DNA of 64,000 nucleotides from Massilia sp. YIM B02769 (lineage in GTDB: Bacteria; Pseudomonadota; Gammaproteobacteria; Burkholderiales; Burkholderiaceae_D), in assembly GCF_030411995.1 (NCBI RefSeq), contig NZ_JASNRC010000009.1, positions 62,001 to 126,000 of the forward strand. The letters are read 5' to 3'. Numbering within the stretch: position 1 is the stretch's first letter; each line of letters starts with the position of its first letter. Positions 18,574 through 27,702 of the stretch are shown piece after piece. Under the pieces are notes generated by a model. The model did not search any database. It was not told the origin of the DNA and was given only the letters and a program-made list of their open reading frames with translations. The position numbers and the translations under genes were made by a program.

Positions 18574-19218
18574 ATGAATTTCGACGAACGCCGCAAACGC
18601 GCCATCGCTGTCCTCAACCGCAAAGGCATCCCCCAGGCCAGTTCCGAGCCGGTGCAGATCCGCCTGTTCCGCCGCCTCGGCTTCCAGGTGCGCCCGCTGC
18701 ACTTCGAAACCTTCTGGCGCACCACGCTGTTTTTCGGCCTCTGGTTCGGTCCCTTCTGGGCCGTCATCATGTGGTTCTTCAGCTGGCGCAAGGATGGCAC
18801 GGACCCCATGATGGCCGTGCTGGCCGCCGCCATCTGCGGCCTGGTCTACGGCATGACGATGGCCGGCGTCTTCGCCTGGAGCAAAAGGAAGCACGCGCTT
18901 CCGACCTGGGAATCGTTAGGGTCGTGGGGTGGACGGCATAGCCGGCCACCCTACAGCAGCCGCCCCTCGGCCCGCGTCACCGCATCGGCCGATCCGCGCA
19001 GCACCACCACGTCGTCCGCCTGCAGCACCGTCTCCGCCGCCGGCTCCACGCGCATGCGCGCCCGGCGGATGCCGGTGACCTCGGCGCCCAGCTCGTCCAG
19101 CCCGAGTTCGTCGAGCCGCCGTCCGGCCGCCTTGGCATCCTCGCCCAGCACCACCGAATGCAGGCGCACGTACAGGTGTTCCGGATCGTCGGTGATGTCG
19201 CTGGATCCGTGGAAGTAG
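18574..19218 (+). CDS. DUF6404-like small membrane protein, 3' end altered
   Basis: The first about 115 residues form a recognisable small protein: a charged N-terminus (MNFDERRKRAIAVLNRKG), two membrane helices (about 53-72 and 80-98) and a C-terminal KRKHALPTWESLG. It resembles DUF6404-type proteins, which normally end near that point. Here the frame does not stop. It runs through a REP-like palindrome (18921-18954) and on for about 95 codons antisense to the Kef antiporter gene, stopping at 19218 with a Ser/Arg/Pro-rich tail that looks non-natural. The likely original stop was lost at the REP junction. The true product end is uncertain. Confidence 0.6.
   Translation: MNFDERRKRAIAVLNRKGIPQASSEPVQIRLFRRLGFQVRPLHFETFWRTTLFFGLWFGPFWAVIMWFFSWRKDGTDPMMAVLAAAICGLVYGMTMAGVFAWSKRKHALPTWESLGSWGGRHSRPPYSSRPSARVTASADPRSTTTSSACSTVSAAGSTRMRARRMPVTSAPSSSSPSSSSRRPAALASSPSTTECRRTYRCSGSSVMSLDPWK
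18921..18954 (-). repeat. REP-like palindrome overlapping the Kef antiporter stop
   Basis: On the minus strand the unit reads GTAGGGTGGCCGGC, TAT, GCCGTCCACCCCAC. Its GTAG head (18954-18951) contains the TAG stop codon of the antiporter gene. On the plus strand the same element lies inside the runaway DUF6404 frame. Confidence 0.75.
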
Positions 19219-20930
19219 CCGCGCATCGAGGCATAGCGTTCGTCGCGCGCGCTCTGCACGCGGTGCACCACGCGCCGCAGCGGCACGCCGACCACCACCA
19301 GCGCGTGTGAGGCCAGCATCAGGCTGCTCTCCAGCGCTTCCGGCACCACCTCGGTGGCGCCGGCCGTGCGCAGCACCTCCAGGTCACTGTCGTCGTGGCT
19401 GCGCACGATCACCGGCAGCGAGGGCGCCAGCTCGTGCACCAGGTGCAGCACCTTCAATGCCGCGCGCGTATCGGCAAAGGTGATCACCAGCGCACTGGCG
19501 CGGTTGATGCCGGCCGCGATCAGGGCTTCGCGCCGCCCGGCGTCGCCATACGACACGTTCGACCCCGCCGCCTGCGCTTCCTGCACCCGCTCCGGATCCA
19601 GGTCCAGCGCATACCAGGGCAGCTTTTCGTCCGACAGCAGCGTCGCCACGCTTTGCCCGCTGCGCCCGAAGCCGGCCAGGATCACGTGCTTCTGCGCCGC
19701 CATCGTGCGGCTGGCCAGCTGGGTCAGCTGCAGCGACTGCATCATCCATTCGTTCGAGGCGATCTTCATCACGATCTTGTCGGAATTGGCGATGACGAAG
19801 GGCGCCACCAGCATCGACAGCACCATCGAGGCCAGCACCAGCTGCATCAGGAAGGGGTCGATCAGCTTCGAGCCGGAGGCGAGGTTCAGCAGCACGAAGC
19901 CGAATTCGCCGGCCTGCGCCAGCGCCAGGCCGGTGCGCATCGAGACGCCATCCGAGGAGCCGAACAGCTTGGCCAGCGCCGCGATCAGCGCGAACTTCAG
20001 CAGCACAGGCAACACCAGCAAGGCCAGCACCAGCCACCAGTGTTCCAGCACCAGGCGCAGGTTCAGCAGCATGCCTATGGTGATGAAGAACAGGCCAAGC
20101 AGCACGTCGCGGAAAGGCTTGATGTCTTCTTCCACCTGGTGCTTGAACTGGGTTTCCGAGATCAGCATGCCGGCGACAAAGGCGCCGAGCGCCAGCGACA
20201 GCCCGGCCTTCTCGGTAATCCAGGCCGCGCCCAGCGTCACCAGCAGCAGGTTCAGCATGAACAGCTCCTGGGAGCGGCGCTTGGCCACCAGCGTGAACCA
20301 GCTGCGCATCAGTTTCTGGCCGAAGAACAGCAGCAGCGCCAGCACCAGGGCGGCTTTCACGCCGGCCCAGGCCAGGGTCGCGGCCAGGTCTTCCGGGTTC
20401 CTGGCCAGCGAGGGAATCAAAATCAGGAGCGGCACCACGGCCAGGTCCTGGAACAGCAGGATGCCGATGATGCGCCGTCCATGTTCGCTTTCCAGCTCCA
20501 GGCGCTCGGTGAGCAGCTTCACGACAATCGCGGTCGAGGACATCGCCAGCGCGCCGCCCAGGGCGAACGATGCCTGCCAGCTGATGGCCAGCGCCGGCAT
20601 CCACATCGAGAACAGCAGGGCGCCGAGCATGGCGGCCACGATCGTCAGCACCACCTGGGCCATGCCCAGCCCGAACACGATGCGCCGCATCGCGCGCAGC
20701 TGGGCCAGCGAGAATTCCAGCCCGATCGAGAACATCAAAAATACGACACCGAATTCGGCCAGGGCGTGGGTGGAGGCGGTTTCGGCGGCCAGGCCCAGGG
20801 CGTGCGGGCCGATCAGCACGCCGACAGCGAGATAGCCCAGCATGGGCGGCAGGTGCAGGGTGCGGAAAGCCACCACGCCCAGCACCGCGCTGCCGAGCAG
20901 GAGGAGGGTCAGTTCGAGTCCGGATGCCAT
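18951..20930 (-). CDS. monovalent cation:proton antiporter-2 family protein (KefB/KefC-like)
   Basis: The 659-residue product has a Na+/H+ exchanger domain of 12-13 membrane helices (about 1-385), with the CPA2 hallmark LFQDLAVVPLL. A cytoplasmic RCK/TrkA-N domain follows, with NAD-binding GFGRSGQSV (near 405-540), then a TrkA-C domain (near 575-655). Kef-type proteins exchange K+ for protons and are gated by nucleotides or glutathione adducts. No ancillary kefF/G gene is nearby. It is divergent from kdsD, 85-110 nt away. The stop TAG lies in a REP head. Confidence 0.9.
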   Translation of the reverse strand: MASGLELTLLLLGSAVLGVVAFRTLHLPPMLGYLAVGVLIGPHALGLAAETASTHALAEFGVVFLMFSIGLEFSLAQLRAMRRIVFGLGMAQVVLTIVAAMLGALLFSMWMPALAISWQASFALGGALAMSSTAIVVKLLTERLELESEHGRRIIGILLFQDLAVVPLLILIPSLARNPEDLAATLAWAGVKAALVLALLLFFGQKLMRSWFTLVAKRRSQELFMLNLLLVTLGAAWITEKAGLSLALGAFVAGMLISETQFKHQVEEDIKPFRDVLLGLFFITIGMLLNLRLVLEHWWLVLALLVLPVLLKFALIAALAKLFGSSDGVSMRTGLALAQAGEFGFVLLNLASGSKLIDPFLMQLVLASMVLSMLVAPFVIANSDKIVMKIASNEWMMQSLQLTQLASRTMAAQKHVILAGFGRSGQSVATLLSDEKLPWYALDLDPERVQEAQAAGSNVSYGDAGRREALIAAGINRASALVITFADTRAALKVLHLVHELAPSLPVIVRSHDDSDLEVLRTAGATEVVPEALESSLMLASHALVVVGVPLRRVVHRVQSARDERYASMRGYFHGSSDITDDPEHLYVRLHSVVLGEDAKAAGRRLDELGLDELGAEVTGIRRARMRVEPAAETVLQADDVVVLRGSADAVTRAEGRLL

Positions 20931-21039
20931 GCGTAAATATGTTTTTGTGCGCAGTGTGCGTTGTTCAATACGTCTGGCAAGTTTTTTGCTTACGCAATTC
21001 GTTTATACTTCCGGAATGAGTGTAACCGATGAAAAAACA

Positions 21040-22038
21040 ATGCAGAACAGTTTTGACGAGAACCAGTCGCGCCGGGTAATGGCCCTGGCCCGCGAGACCC
21101 TGGCCATCGAGGCCGACGCCGTCAAGGCCCTGCACGACCGGCTCGATGCCGACGATTCCCTGGTCCGCGCCGTCGCCGTGCTGTACGCCTGCACCGGCCG
21201 CGTGGTGGTGTCGGGCATGGGCAAGTCCGGCCACATCGCACGCAAGATCGCCGCCACCCTGGCCTCGACCGGCACCCCGGCCATGTTCGTGCACCCGGGC
21301 GAAGCCGCCCACGGCGACCTCGGCATGGTCACCGCCCAGGACGTGTTCATCGCCATCTCGAATTCCGGCGAATCTTCCGAATTGATGGACATCCTGCCGG
21401 TCGTCAAGCGCATGGGCACGCCCCTGATCGCCATGACCGGCAAGCCGCAATCGCGCCTGGCGCAACTGTCCGACGTCCACCTCGACATTTCGGTGGCCAA
21501 GGAAGCCTGCCCGATGAACCTGGCGCCCACCGCCAGCACCACCGTGACCCTGGCCCTGGGCGACGCCCTGGCCGTGGCCCTGCTCGACGCGCGCGGCTTC
21601 CGTGAAGAAGACTTCGCGCGCTCGCACCCGGGCGGCGCCCTCGGCCGCCGCCTGCTGACCCACGTGCGCGACGTCATGCGCAGCGGCGACGCCGTGCCTG
21701 CGGTGTCGCCCGACGCGCCGCTGGCCCAGGCCCTGCTCGAAGTGAGCCAGAAGGGCATGGGCATGACCGCGGTCGTCGATGCCGAGAAGCGCCCGATCGG
21801 CGTCTTCACCGACGGCGATTTGCGCCGCCTGATCGAGCGCGTGCAGGACTTCTCGAACATCGTCATCCGCGACGTCATGCACGCCGGCCCGCGCACCGTG
21901 CAGCCGGAGCAGCTGGCCGTGGACGCGGTGGCGATCATGGAAGAATTCCGCATCAACCAGATGCTGGTGGTCGATGGCGAGGGCAAGCTGGTCGGCGCCC
22001 TGCACATCCACGACCTGACCCGCGCAAAAGTGATCTGA
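21040..22038 (+). CDS. kdsD: D-arabinose 5-phosphate isomerase (KpsF/GutQ family)
   Basis: KdsD makes arabinose-5-phosphate, the first committed precursor of KDO for lipopolysaccharide. The SIS domain (GMGKSGHIARKIAATLASTGTPA, ISNSGESSELMD) is followed by two CBS domains; HPGGALGRRLL is the family signature. The start is uncertain. ATG 21040 gives MQNSFDENQ, as in relatives. In-frame ATG 21016 lies 7 nt after a TATACT box (21004-21009), so it would be leaderless. It is first in a tight kdsD-kdsC-lptC-lptA-lptB run. Confidence 0.93.
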   Translation: MQNSFDENQSRRVMALARETLAIEADAVKALHDRLDADDSLVRAVAVLYACTGRVVVSGMGKSGHIARKIAATLASTGTPAMFVHPGEAAHGDLGMVTAQDVFIAISNSGESSELMDILPVVKRMGTPLIAMTGKPQSRLAQLSDVHLDISVAKEACPMNLAPTASTTVTLALGDALAVALLDARGFREEDFARSHPGGALGRRLLTHVRDVMRSGDAVPAVSPDAPLAQALLEVSQKGMGMTAVVDAEKRPIGVFTDGDLRRLIERVQDFSNIVIRDVMHAGPRTVQPEQLAVDAVAIMEEFRINQMLVVDGEGKLVGALHIHDLTRAKVI

Positions 22039-22041
22039 ACG

Positions 22042-22572
22042 ATGACGCCTCTCGAACATAACAACCGCGCCGCGCGCATCAAGGTCATGATCTTCGATGT
22101 CGACGGCATCCTGACCGACGGCAGCCTCACCTACGGCCCGGACGGCGAAGTCACCAAGACCTTCAACGTCCTCGACGGCCTGGGCATCCAGCTGTTGCAA
22201 AAGACCGGCGTGCAGACCGCCATCATCAGCGCCCGCAAGTCGCCGATCGTCAACGCCCGCGCCAAGGACCTGGGCATCAACCACGTCTGGCAGGGCTTCC
22301 ACGACAAGCGCCTGGCCTTTGCCGAACTGCTGGCGCAGACCGGCGTGACGGCCGAGGAATGCGGCTACATCGGCGACGATGTGATCGACCTGCCGCTGCT
22401 CACCAAAGTCGGCTTCGCCGTCACCGTGCCGAGCGGGCATCCGGAAGTGCAGTACCGCGCGCATTACGTGACCAAGGCCGCTGGCGGCCGTGGCGCCGTG
22501 CGTGAAGTCTGCGACCTGGTGATGCGCGCCCAGGGCACCTACGAACAGGCGCTCGCGCCGTACTTTGCGTAA
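22042..22572 (+). CDS. kdsC: 3-deoxy-D-manno-octulosonate 8-phosphate phosphatase KdsC
   Basis: This HAD-family tetrameric phosphatase releases KDO from KDO-8-phosphate. The 176-residue product has motif I FDVDGILTDG, motif II IISARKS and motif III GYIGDDVIDLPLL. It lacks a cap domain, as expected for the C0 subclass. It starts 3 nt after the kdsD stop, and the pairing fixes the assignment. Confidence 0.95.
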   Translation: MTPLEHNNRAARIKVMIFDVDGILTDGSLTYGPDGEVTKTFNVLDGLGIQLLQKTGVQTAIISARKSPIVNARAKDLGINHVWQGFHDKRLAFAELLAQTGVTAEECGYIGDDVIDLPLLTKVGFAVTVPSGHPEVQYRAHYVTKAAGGRGAVREVCDLVMRAQGTYEQALAPYFA

Positions 22573-22575
22573 CAC

Positions 22576-23172
22576 ATGGCGACGCTCCAGAACCGCCGCA
22601 CCTCGCACCGCTGGAAGCTGCTGGCGCTGATGCTCACCGCCGTGTTCTTCGCCTTCGGCAGCTTCTGGCTGCTGCAGGCGATGCAGGGCGACGATGCGGG
22701 TGCGCTCGGCGATGCCGGCAACGAGCCGGACTACATCGTCGAGAACTTCAGCTTCGTGCGCATGACGCCCACCGGCCAGCCGCGCTACGTGGTCTCGGGC
22801 GAGCGCCTGGCCCACCATCCGGTGACCGACGTCTCGGAAGTGAGCAAGCCGGTGGTCGAGAGCATGGCGCCGGGCCGTCCGCGCATGACCATGAACGCCG
22901 AGCGCGCCCAGATCCACCACAAGGAAAACCGGGTCGAGCTGGCCGACAACGTCGACATCGTGCGCCCGGCCACGCCGACTTCGCAGGCGATGCGCGCGCG
23001 CACCGATGCGCTGACCGTGCTGACCGACGAAGAAATCGTCAAGACCGACCGCCCCGTGCAGATGACGCTCGGCGCCTCGTCGGTGAACGGCATCGGCCTG
23101 GTGGCCGAGAACCCGACCCAGAAGCTGCACATGGGCCGCGGCCAGATCATCTATCCGCCGCGCCCGCGCTGA
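22576..23172 (+). CDS. lptC: LPS export ABC transporter periplasmic protein LptC
   Basis: LptC bridges the inner-membrane LptBFG complex and periplasmic LptA. The 198-residue product has one N-terminal membrane anchor (about residues 13-32, LLALMLTAVFFAFGSFWLL) and a beta-jellyroll with the family pattern YIVENFSFVRMTPTGQPRY and YVVSGERLAHHP. It begins 3 nt after kdsC and precedes lptA. lptF and lptG are not in the window. Confidence 0.93.
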   Translation: MATLQNRRTSHRWKLLALMLTAVFFAFGSFWLLQAMQGDDAGALGDAGNEPDYIVENFSFVRMTPTGQPRYVVSGERLAHHPVTDVSEVSKPVVESMAPGRPRMTMNAERAQIHHKENRVELADNVDIVRPATPTSQAMRARTDALTVLTDEEIVKTDRPVQMTLGASSVNGIGLVAENPTQKLHMGRGQIIYPPRPR

Positions 23173-23199
23173 CCCCAACCATCAGGAACCAGCCAACAC

Positions 23200-23775
23200 A
23201 TGAAAAACATATTCGCTGCCGCCATCCTTTCGCTGCTGTCGCTGTCGGCCTTTGCCGAGCGCGCCGATTCGCTCAAGCAGGCCGTCATCGGCTACGACTC
23301 GCTCGACGTCGACGAGGTGACACAGACCCGCATCCTGGTCGGCAACGTGGTCGTCACGCGCGGCACCCTGACCCTGAAGTCCGACCGTGCCCTGCTCAAG
23401 GAAACGCCGGAAGGTTACATGAGCGTCACGCTGACCTCGAATCCGGGCCGCGTCTCGACCTTCCGCCAGAAGCGCGACGGCGGTCCCGACCTCTGGGTCG
23501 AGGGCCAGGCCGAGCGCATCGAATACGACGAGCGCCAGGAACTGGTGAAGCTGCATTCGAAGGCGATCGTGCGCGAACTCGAGAACGGGCGCCTGGCGAA
23601 CGAACTGACCGGTCCCTTCATCTCCTACGACAACCGCAAGGAAGTGGCGGCGGTGCGCAACGATCCTAGCGGCGAAAGCAAGGTCGGCGGCGGCCGCGGC
23701 ACCCTGATCCTGGTGCCGCGCCGTACCGCGCCCGCAACGGCGCCTGCACCGGCGCCAGCACCGGCGGGGAAGTGA
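23200..23775 (+). CDS. lptA: LPS transport periplasmic protein LptA
   Basis: LptA carries lipopolysaccharide across the periplasm. The 191-residue product has a signal peptide ([19 protein letters not shown], cut before ERAD) and an OstA/LptA beta-jellyroll ([37 protein letters not shown]). The C-terminus is an unusual Pro/Ala tail ([13 protein letters not shown]), probably disordered. Its TGA is immediately followed by lptB. Confidence 0.93.
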   Translation: MKNIFAAAILSLLSLSAFAERADSLKQAVIGYDSLDVDEVTQTRILVGNVVVTRGTLTLKSDRALLKETPEGYMSVTLTSNPGRVSTFRQKRDGGPDLWVEGQAERIEYDERQELVKLHSKAIVRELENGRLANELTGPFISYDNRKEVAAVRNDPSGESKVGGGRGTLILVPRRTAPATAPAPAPAPAGK

Positions 23776-23777
23776 GC

Positions 23778-24536
23778 ATGAAAGGAGCAAGCGCAGGCAG
23801 CACCCTGGTGGTCCGGGGGCTGCAGAAAAGTTATGGCAAGCGCCTGGTGGTGCGCGATGTGTCGCTCGAAGTCGGCTGCGGCGAAGTCGTGGGTTTGCTG
23901 GGCCCGAACGGCGCCGGCAAGACCACGTCGTTCTACATGATCGTCGGCCTGGTGCCGTCGGACGCCGGCGCCATCGAGATCAACGGCACCGATATCTCGA
24001 GCCTGCCGATCCACCGGCGTGCGGTGCTGGGTCTCTCGTACCTGCCGCAGGAAGCCTCGGTATTCCGCAAGCTGACGGTCGAGGACAATATCCGCGCCGT
24101 GCTCGAACTGCAGCGCAACGACGACGGCAAGCCGCTCTCGAAGGACGCCATCAACGATCGCCTCGATTCGCTGCTGGCCGAACTGCAGATCGAGAAGCTG
24201 CGCGAGAACCAGGCGCTGTCGCTGTCGGGCGGCGAGCGGCGCCGCGTGGAGATCGCGCGCGCGCTGGCCACCAATCCGCGCTTCGTGCTGCTTGACGAAC
24301 CTTTCGCCGGCGTCGATCCGATCGCCGTGATCGAGATCCAGCGCATCGTGCGCTTCCTGAAGGAGCGCGGCATCGGCGTCCTGATCACCGACCACAACGT
24401 GCGCGAAACCCTGGGCATCTGCGACCGCGCCTACATCATCAACCAGGGCGCCGTGCTGGCTTCGGGCCGCCCCGACGACATCATCGCCGACGAGTCGGTG
24501 CGCCGTGTCTACCTGGGCGAGCACTTCCGCATGTAA
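23778..24536 (+). CDS. lptB: LPS export ABC transporter ATP-binding protein LptB
   Basis: LptB is the ATPase that powers LPS extraction by LptFG. Walker A GPNGAGKT is at 42-49, Q-loop [10 protein letters not shown], signature [17 protein letters not shown] and Walker [17 protein letters not shown] 23778 is preferred, with GGGGA about 6 nt upstream; a GTG at 23772 overlapping the lptA stop is possible. The length of 252 residues is slightly long at the N-terminus. Confidence 0.95.
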   Translation: MKGASAGSTLVVRGLQKSYGKRLVVRDVSLEVGCGEVVGLLGPNGAGKTTSFYMIVGLVPSDAGAIEINGTDISSLPIHRRAVLGLSYLPQEASVFRKLTVEDNIRAVLELQRNDDGKPLSKDAINDRLDSLLAELQIEKLRENQALSLSGGERRRVEIARALATNPRFVLLDEPFAGVDPIAVIEIQRIVRFLKERGIGVLITDHNVRETLGICDRAYIINQGAVLASGRPDDIIADESVRRVYLGEHFRM

Positions 24537-24585
24537 GCAGCATCCGGAAATGGCAGTCGAAACCGTAGTTGAATAGTCAGAATCG

Positions 24586-26061
24586 ATGAAACAATCCCTA
24601 CAACTCCGGACATCGCAGCACCTGGCTCTCACGCCGCAGCTCCAGCAATCGATCCGCCTGCTGCAGCTGTCCACGCTCGAACTGCACCAGGAAATCGAGC
24701 AGATCCTGTCCGACAATCCGCTGCTGGAACGCCTCGACGATCCGCTCGACCGCTCGGTGCGCCTGCTGGCCGACGGCGCCATCAACAGCGCGCCCGCACA
24801 GGGCGAAGCGCCGGCCTCGCCATCGAACGAAGAGGGCGCGCCGGCGAATGCCGAAGCGCCCGAGGGACTCGACGGCGGCGCCGATCACGAACACGGCGAA
24901 CACGAGGGCGACTGGGGCGACACCGGCCGCGCTTCCGGCAGCGGCGAAGACGAAGACGGCCGCCCCCAGCTGGAAGCCGGCGGCATCACGCTGCGCGAAC
25001 ACCTGTCGGAACAGGTGCGGGTGACCAACCTGAACCCGCGCGACCGCGCCCTGGCCGAACTGGTGATCGACGCCATCGACGACAACGGCTACCTCGAGGA
25101 ACAGCTCGACGAGATCCACGCGCGCCTGCCCGAAGAACTCGAAGTCGAGATGGACGAACTGCGCTGCGCGCTGGCGCTCATCCAGAGCCTCGACCCGGTG
25201 GGCGTGGGTGCGCGCAGCGCCGCCGAATGCCTGGCGCTGCAGATCCGCCGCATGCCCGGCGTGCCGCTGGTGACGCGGCGCACCGCACTGAAGATCGTCG
25301 AAGGCTATTTGACCTGGTTCGCCCAGCGCGAATTCAACAAGCTGAAAAAGGCGCTCGACTGCGACGACGAAGACCTGCGCGAAGCGCAGGCTGTGATCCG
25401 CCAATGCCATCCGCATCCCGGCGCGGCGTTCGCGTCGAGCACCTCGGACTATGTGGTTCCGGACGTTATTGTCCGGAAAACGAAGACCGGCTGGGGCGTG
25501 ACCCTGAACCACGAAGTGATGCCGCGCCTGCGCGTGAACAACATGTATGCGGCCTTGCTGAAGCAGGGGAAAGGCGAAGGGCAGATGAGCGCGCAGCTGC
25601 AGGAAGCGAAGTGGCTGATCAAGAACATGCGCCAGCGCTTCGACACCATCCTGCGTGTTTCCGAGGCAATTGTGGAGCGCCAGCGCAACTTTTTCAGCCA
25701 TGGCGCGGTTGCCATGCGTCCCCTTGTGCTTCGCGAGATAGCTGATACACTAGGCCTACACGAGAGCACAATCTCTCGCGTAACCACGCAGAAATTCATG
25801 CTGACCCCGCACGGCATGTTTGAGCTGAAGTATTTCTTCGGAAGCCACGTCGCCACCGAAGCGGGGGGCGAAGCATCTTCGACGGCGATCCGGGCTCTCA
25901 TCGCGCAACTGACAGGAGCAGAAGACCCCAGAAACCCATTATCCGACAGCAAGATCGCGGAAATGCTCGGTGAACAAGGAATGGTCATCGCACGCCGCAC
26001 GGTTGCCAAGTACCGTGAGGCACTGAAAATTCCTCCAGTCAGTCTCCGCAAATCCTTGTAA
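24586..26061 (+). CDS. rpoN: RNA polymerase sigma-54 factor RpoN
   Basis: RpoN directs transcription from -24/-12 promoters with enhancer-binding activators. The 491-residue product has the Gln/Leu-rich activator region I ([21 protein letters not shown]), an acidic region II (about 60-130), the core-binding domain, a helix-turn-helix ([15 protein letters not shown]) and the RpoN box [10 protein letters not shown] at about 469-478. The order lptB-rpoN-hpf is conserved in Proteobacteria. Confidence 0.97.
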   Translation: MKQSLQLRTSQHLALTPQLQQSIRLLQLSTLELHQEIEQILSDNPLLERLDDPLDRSVRLLADGAINSAPAQGEAPASPSNEEGAPANAEAPEGLDGGADHEHGEHEGDWGDTGRASGSGEDEDGRPQLEAGGITLREHLSEQVRVTNLNPRDRALAELVIDAIDDNGYLEEQLDEIHARLPEELEVEMDELRCALALIQSLDPVGVGARSAAECLALQIRRMPGVPLVTRRTALKIVEGYLTWFAQREFNKLKKALDCDDEDLREAQAVIRQCHPHPGAAFASSTSDYVVPDVIVRKTKTGWGVTLNHEVMPRLRVNNMYAALLKQGKGEGQMSAQLQEAKWLIKNMRQRFDTILRVSEAIVERQRNFFSHGAVAMRPLVLREIADTLGLHESTISRVTTQKFMLTPHGMFELKYFFGSHVATEAGGEASSTAIRALIAQLTGAEDPRNPLSDSKIAEMLGEQGMVIARRTVAKYREALKIPPVSLRKSL

Positions 26062-26122
26062 CGGCGGCACCCACGCGTTCCTTGCGCGGCGCGGCAGCCG
26101 CCACCTCTTCAAAGGAGTGTGT

Positions 26123-26476
26123 ATGAATCTCACTATCAGCGGTCACCACCTCGACGTTACTCCCGCCATTCGTGAATACGTACAAAACAAGCTTGAGCGC
26201 ATTACCCGCCACTTCGATCAAGTGATCGATTCCCACGTGATCCTCGCGATCGACAATCTCACCGAAAAAGAAAAAAGGCAGAAGGCCGAGATCAACTTGC
26301 GCGTCTCCGGCAAGACCGTGCACGTGGAAAGTGTGGCTCAAGATTTGTACGCTGCGATCGATCTGTTGATGGACAGGCTGGACCGGCAAGTGATGAAGTA
26401 CAAGGACATGCTCAAGAGTCATAGTCGCGACGCACTCAAGCGTCTGCCTGAAGGCGGAGAAGCAGCCGCAGCCTGA
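26123..26476 (+). CDS. hpf: ribosome hibernation promoting factor HPF/RaiA
   Basis: HPF binds the 30S decoding site and promotes ribosome dimerisation in stationary phase. The short, 117-residue form starts [20 protein letters not shown] and holds the conserved beta-alpha core ([40 protein letters not shown]). A strong AAAGGAG lies before ATG 26123. It is downstream of rpoN in the same transcript and ends at a terminator. In many relatives ptsN follows directly; here it is 4 kb away on the other strand. Confidence 0.95.
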   Translation: MNLTISGHHLDVTPAIREYVQNKLERITRHFDQVIDSHVILAIDNLTEKEKRQKAEINLRVSGKTVHVESVAQDLYAAIDLLMDRLDRQVMKYKDMLKSHSRDALKRLPEGGEAAAA

Positions 26477-26501
26477 TCGGCCGGCCAGCACCGTCTGAAC
26501 G

Positions 26502-26526
26502 AGGGCGCCTTCATGGCGCCCTTTTC
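26502..26526 (+). terminator. Rho-independent terminator after hpf
   Basis: AGGGCGCC (26502-26509) pairs with GGCGCCCT (26515-26522) around TTCAT and is followed by TTT. It closes the kdsD-to-hpf unit. Confidence 0.75.
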
Positions 26527-26604
26527 ATTGTTAACGCCCCCTCGTCAATACCCCGCCGCCACGGGTCTTGGGTAGAATGGATGTTTTTTCGACCATTCCA
26601 GACC

Positions 26605-27690
26605 ATGACCGACCACGTCCAGACCCGCATCGCCAACGGCACCGGCACGATTATCCTCGACCGTCCGAAGGCACTGAATTCGCTGTCGCTGGACATGGTG
26701 CGGCGCCTCACCGAGACCCTGCTGGCCTGGCGCGACGACCCATCGGTCGATGCCGTGGTCATCACCAGCAGCAGCGAAAAAGCCCTGTGCGCGGGCGGCG
26801 ATATCCGCTTCTTCCACGAAGCCGGCCATGCCACGCCGATGGGCGGCAGCGCGCTGCTGGAAGATTTCTTCACCGAAGAATACGCGCTGAACCACCTGAT
26901 TCATTTTTATCCGAAACCGTATATCTCGATCATGGATGGCGTGGTGATGGGCGGCGGCATGGGCATCGCCCAGGGCGGCCCGGACACCGGCCTGCGCATC
27001 GTCACCGATCGCACGAAGATGGCGATGCCGGAAGTGAACATCGGTCTGTTCCCGGATGTGGGCGGCAGCCATTTCCTGTCGCATGCGCCGGGGCAGCTGG
27101 GTAACTATCTCGGCCTGACTGGCTTGACCATTGGTGCGGCCGATGCGCTGTATGTCGGGCTGGCGGACGTGTTCGTGCCCGGTGCGCAATTGGGGGCGCT
27201 GAATGCGCTGATCGAATCGACGCCGGGCGCACAGTTGGCCGATGCGATCCGTGCGTTTGCCGCCGGTTTCGCGGGCGACGTGGGCGCGAGCGAACTGCAG
27301 GCGCAGCGTGGCGCGATCGATGCCCACTTCGGCGCGGCCTCGGTGGCGGCGATCATGGAATCCCTGGGCCGTGACGAGAACCCGTTCGCGCAAAAGGCGT
27401 TAAAGGCGATGCGCCAGCGCTCGCCGTTGATGATGTGCGTGACGCGCGAGATGCTGGTGCGCGGCGCCTCGATGGGCGTGGCCGATTGCCTGCGCATGGA
27501 ACGCTCGCTGGTGCGCCGCAACTTCGAGCATGGCGAAGTGCTGGAAGGCGTGCGCGCGCTGGTGATCGACAAGGACAATGCGCCGCAGTGGAAGCCGGCA
27601 TCGCTCGACGACGTGACGCCGCAGATGGTGGAAGGCTTCTTCGCGCCGGTGTGGCCGGCGAGTGCGCATCCGTTGCGGCATCTGGATTAA
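26605..27690 (+). CDS. enoyl-CoA hydratase/isomerase family, 3-hydroxyisobutyryl-CoA hydrolase-like
   Basis: This 361-residue crotonase-fold protein has the long HIBCH form rather than the 260-residue hydratase form. Key blocks are CAGGDIRFFHEAG (oxyanion hole), SIMDGVVMGGGMGIAQGG and MPEVNIGLFPDVGGSHFLS, which is characteristic of 3-hydroxyisobutyryl-CoA hydrolases of valine catabolism. ATG 26605 (MTDHVQTRIANG) lies about 27 nt after a TAGAAT -10 box (26573-26578). A second hydrolase or hydratase activity cannot be excluded. It interrupts the usual hpf-ptsN neighbourhood. Confidence 0.82.
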   Translation: MTDHVQTRIANGTGTIILDRPKALNSLSLDMVRRLTETLLAWRDDPSVDAVVITSSSEKALCAGGDIRFFHEAGHATPMGGSALLEDFFTEEYALNHLIHFYPKPYISIMDGVVMGGGMGIAQGGPDTGLRIVTDRTKMAMPEVNIGLFPDVGGSHFLSHAPGQLGNYLGLTGLTIGAADALYVGLADVFVPGAQLGALNALIESTPGAQLADAIRAFAAGFAGDVGASELQAQRGAIDAHFGAASVAAIMESLGRDENPFAQKALKAMRQRSPLMMCVTREMLVRGASMGVADCLRMERSLVRRNFEHGEVLEGVRALVIDKDNAPQWKPASLDDVTPQMVEGFFAPVWPASAHPLRHLD

Positions 27691-27702
27691 CAAGCCGGGG
27701 CA

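Noticed and set aside
20965..23178. 737-codon minus-strand frame over kdsD-kdsC-lptC
   Set aside because: Antisense shadow of three conserved genes.
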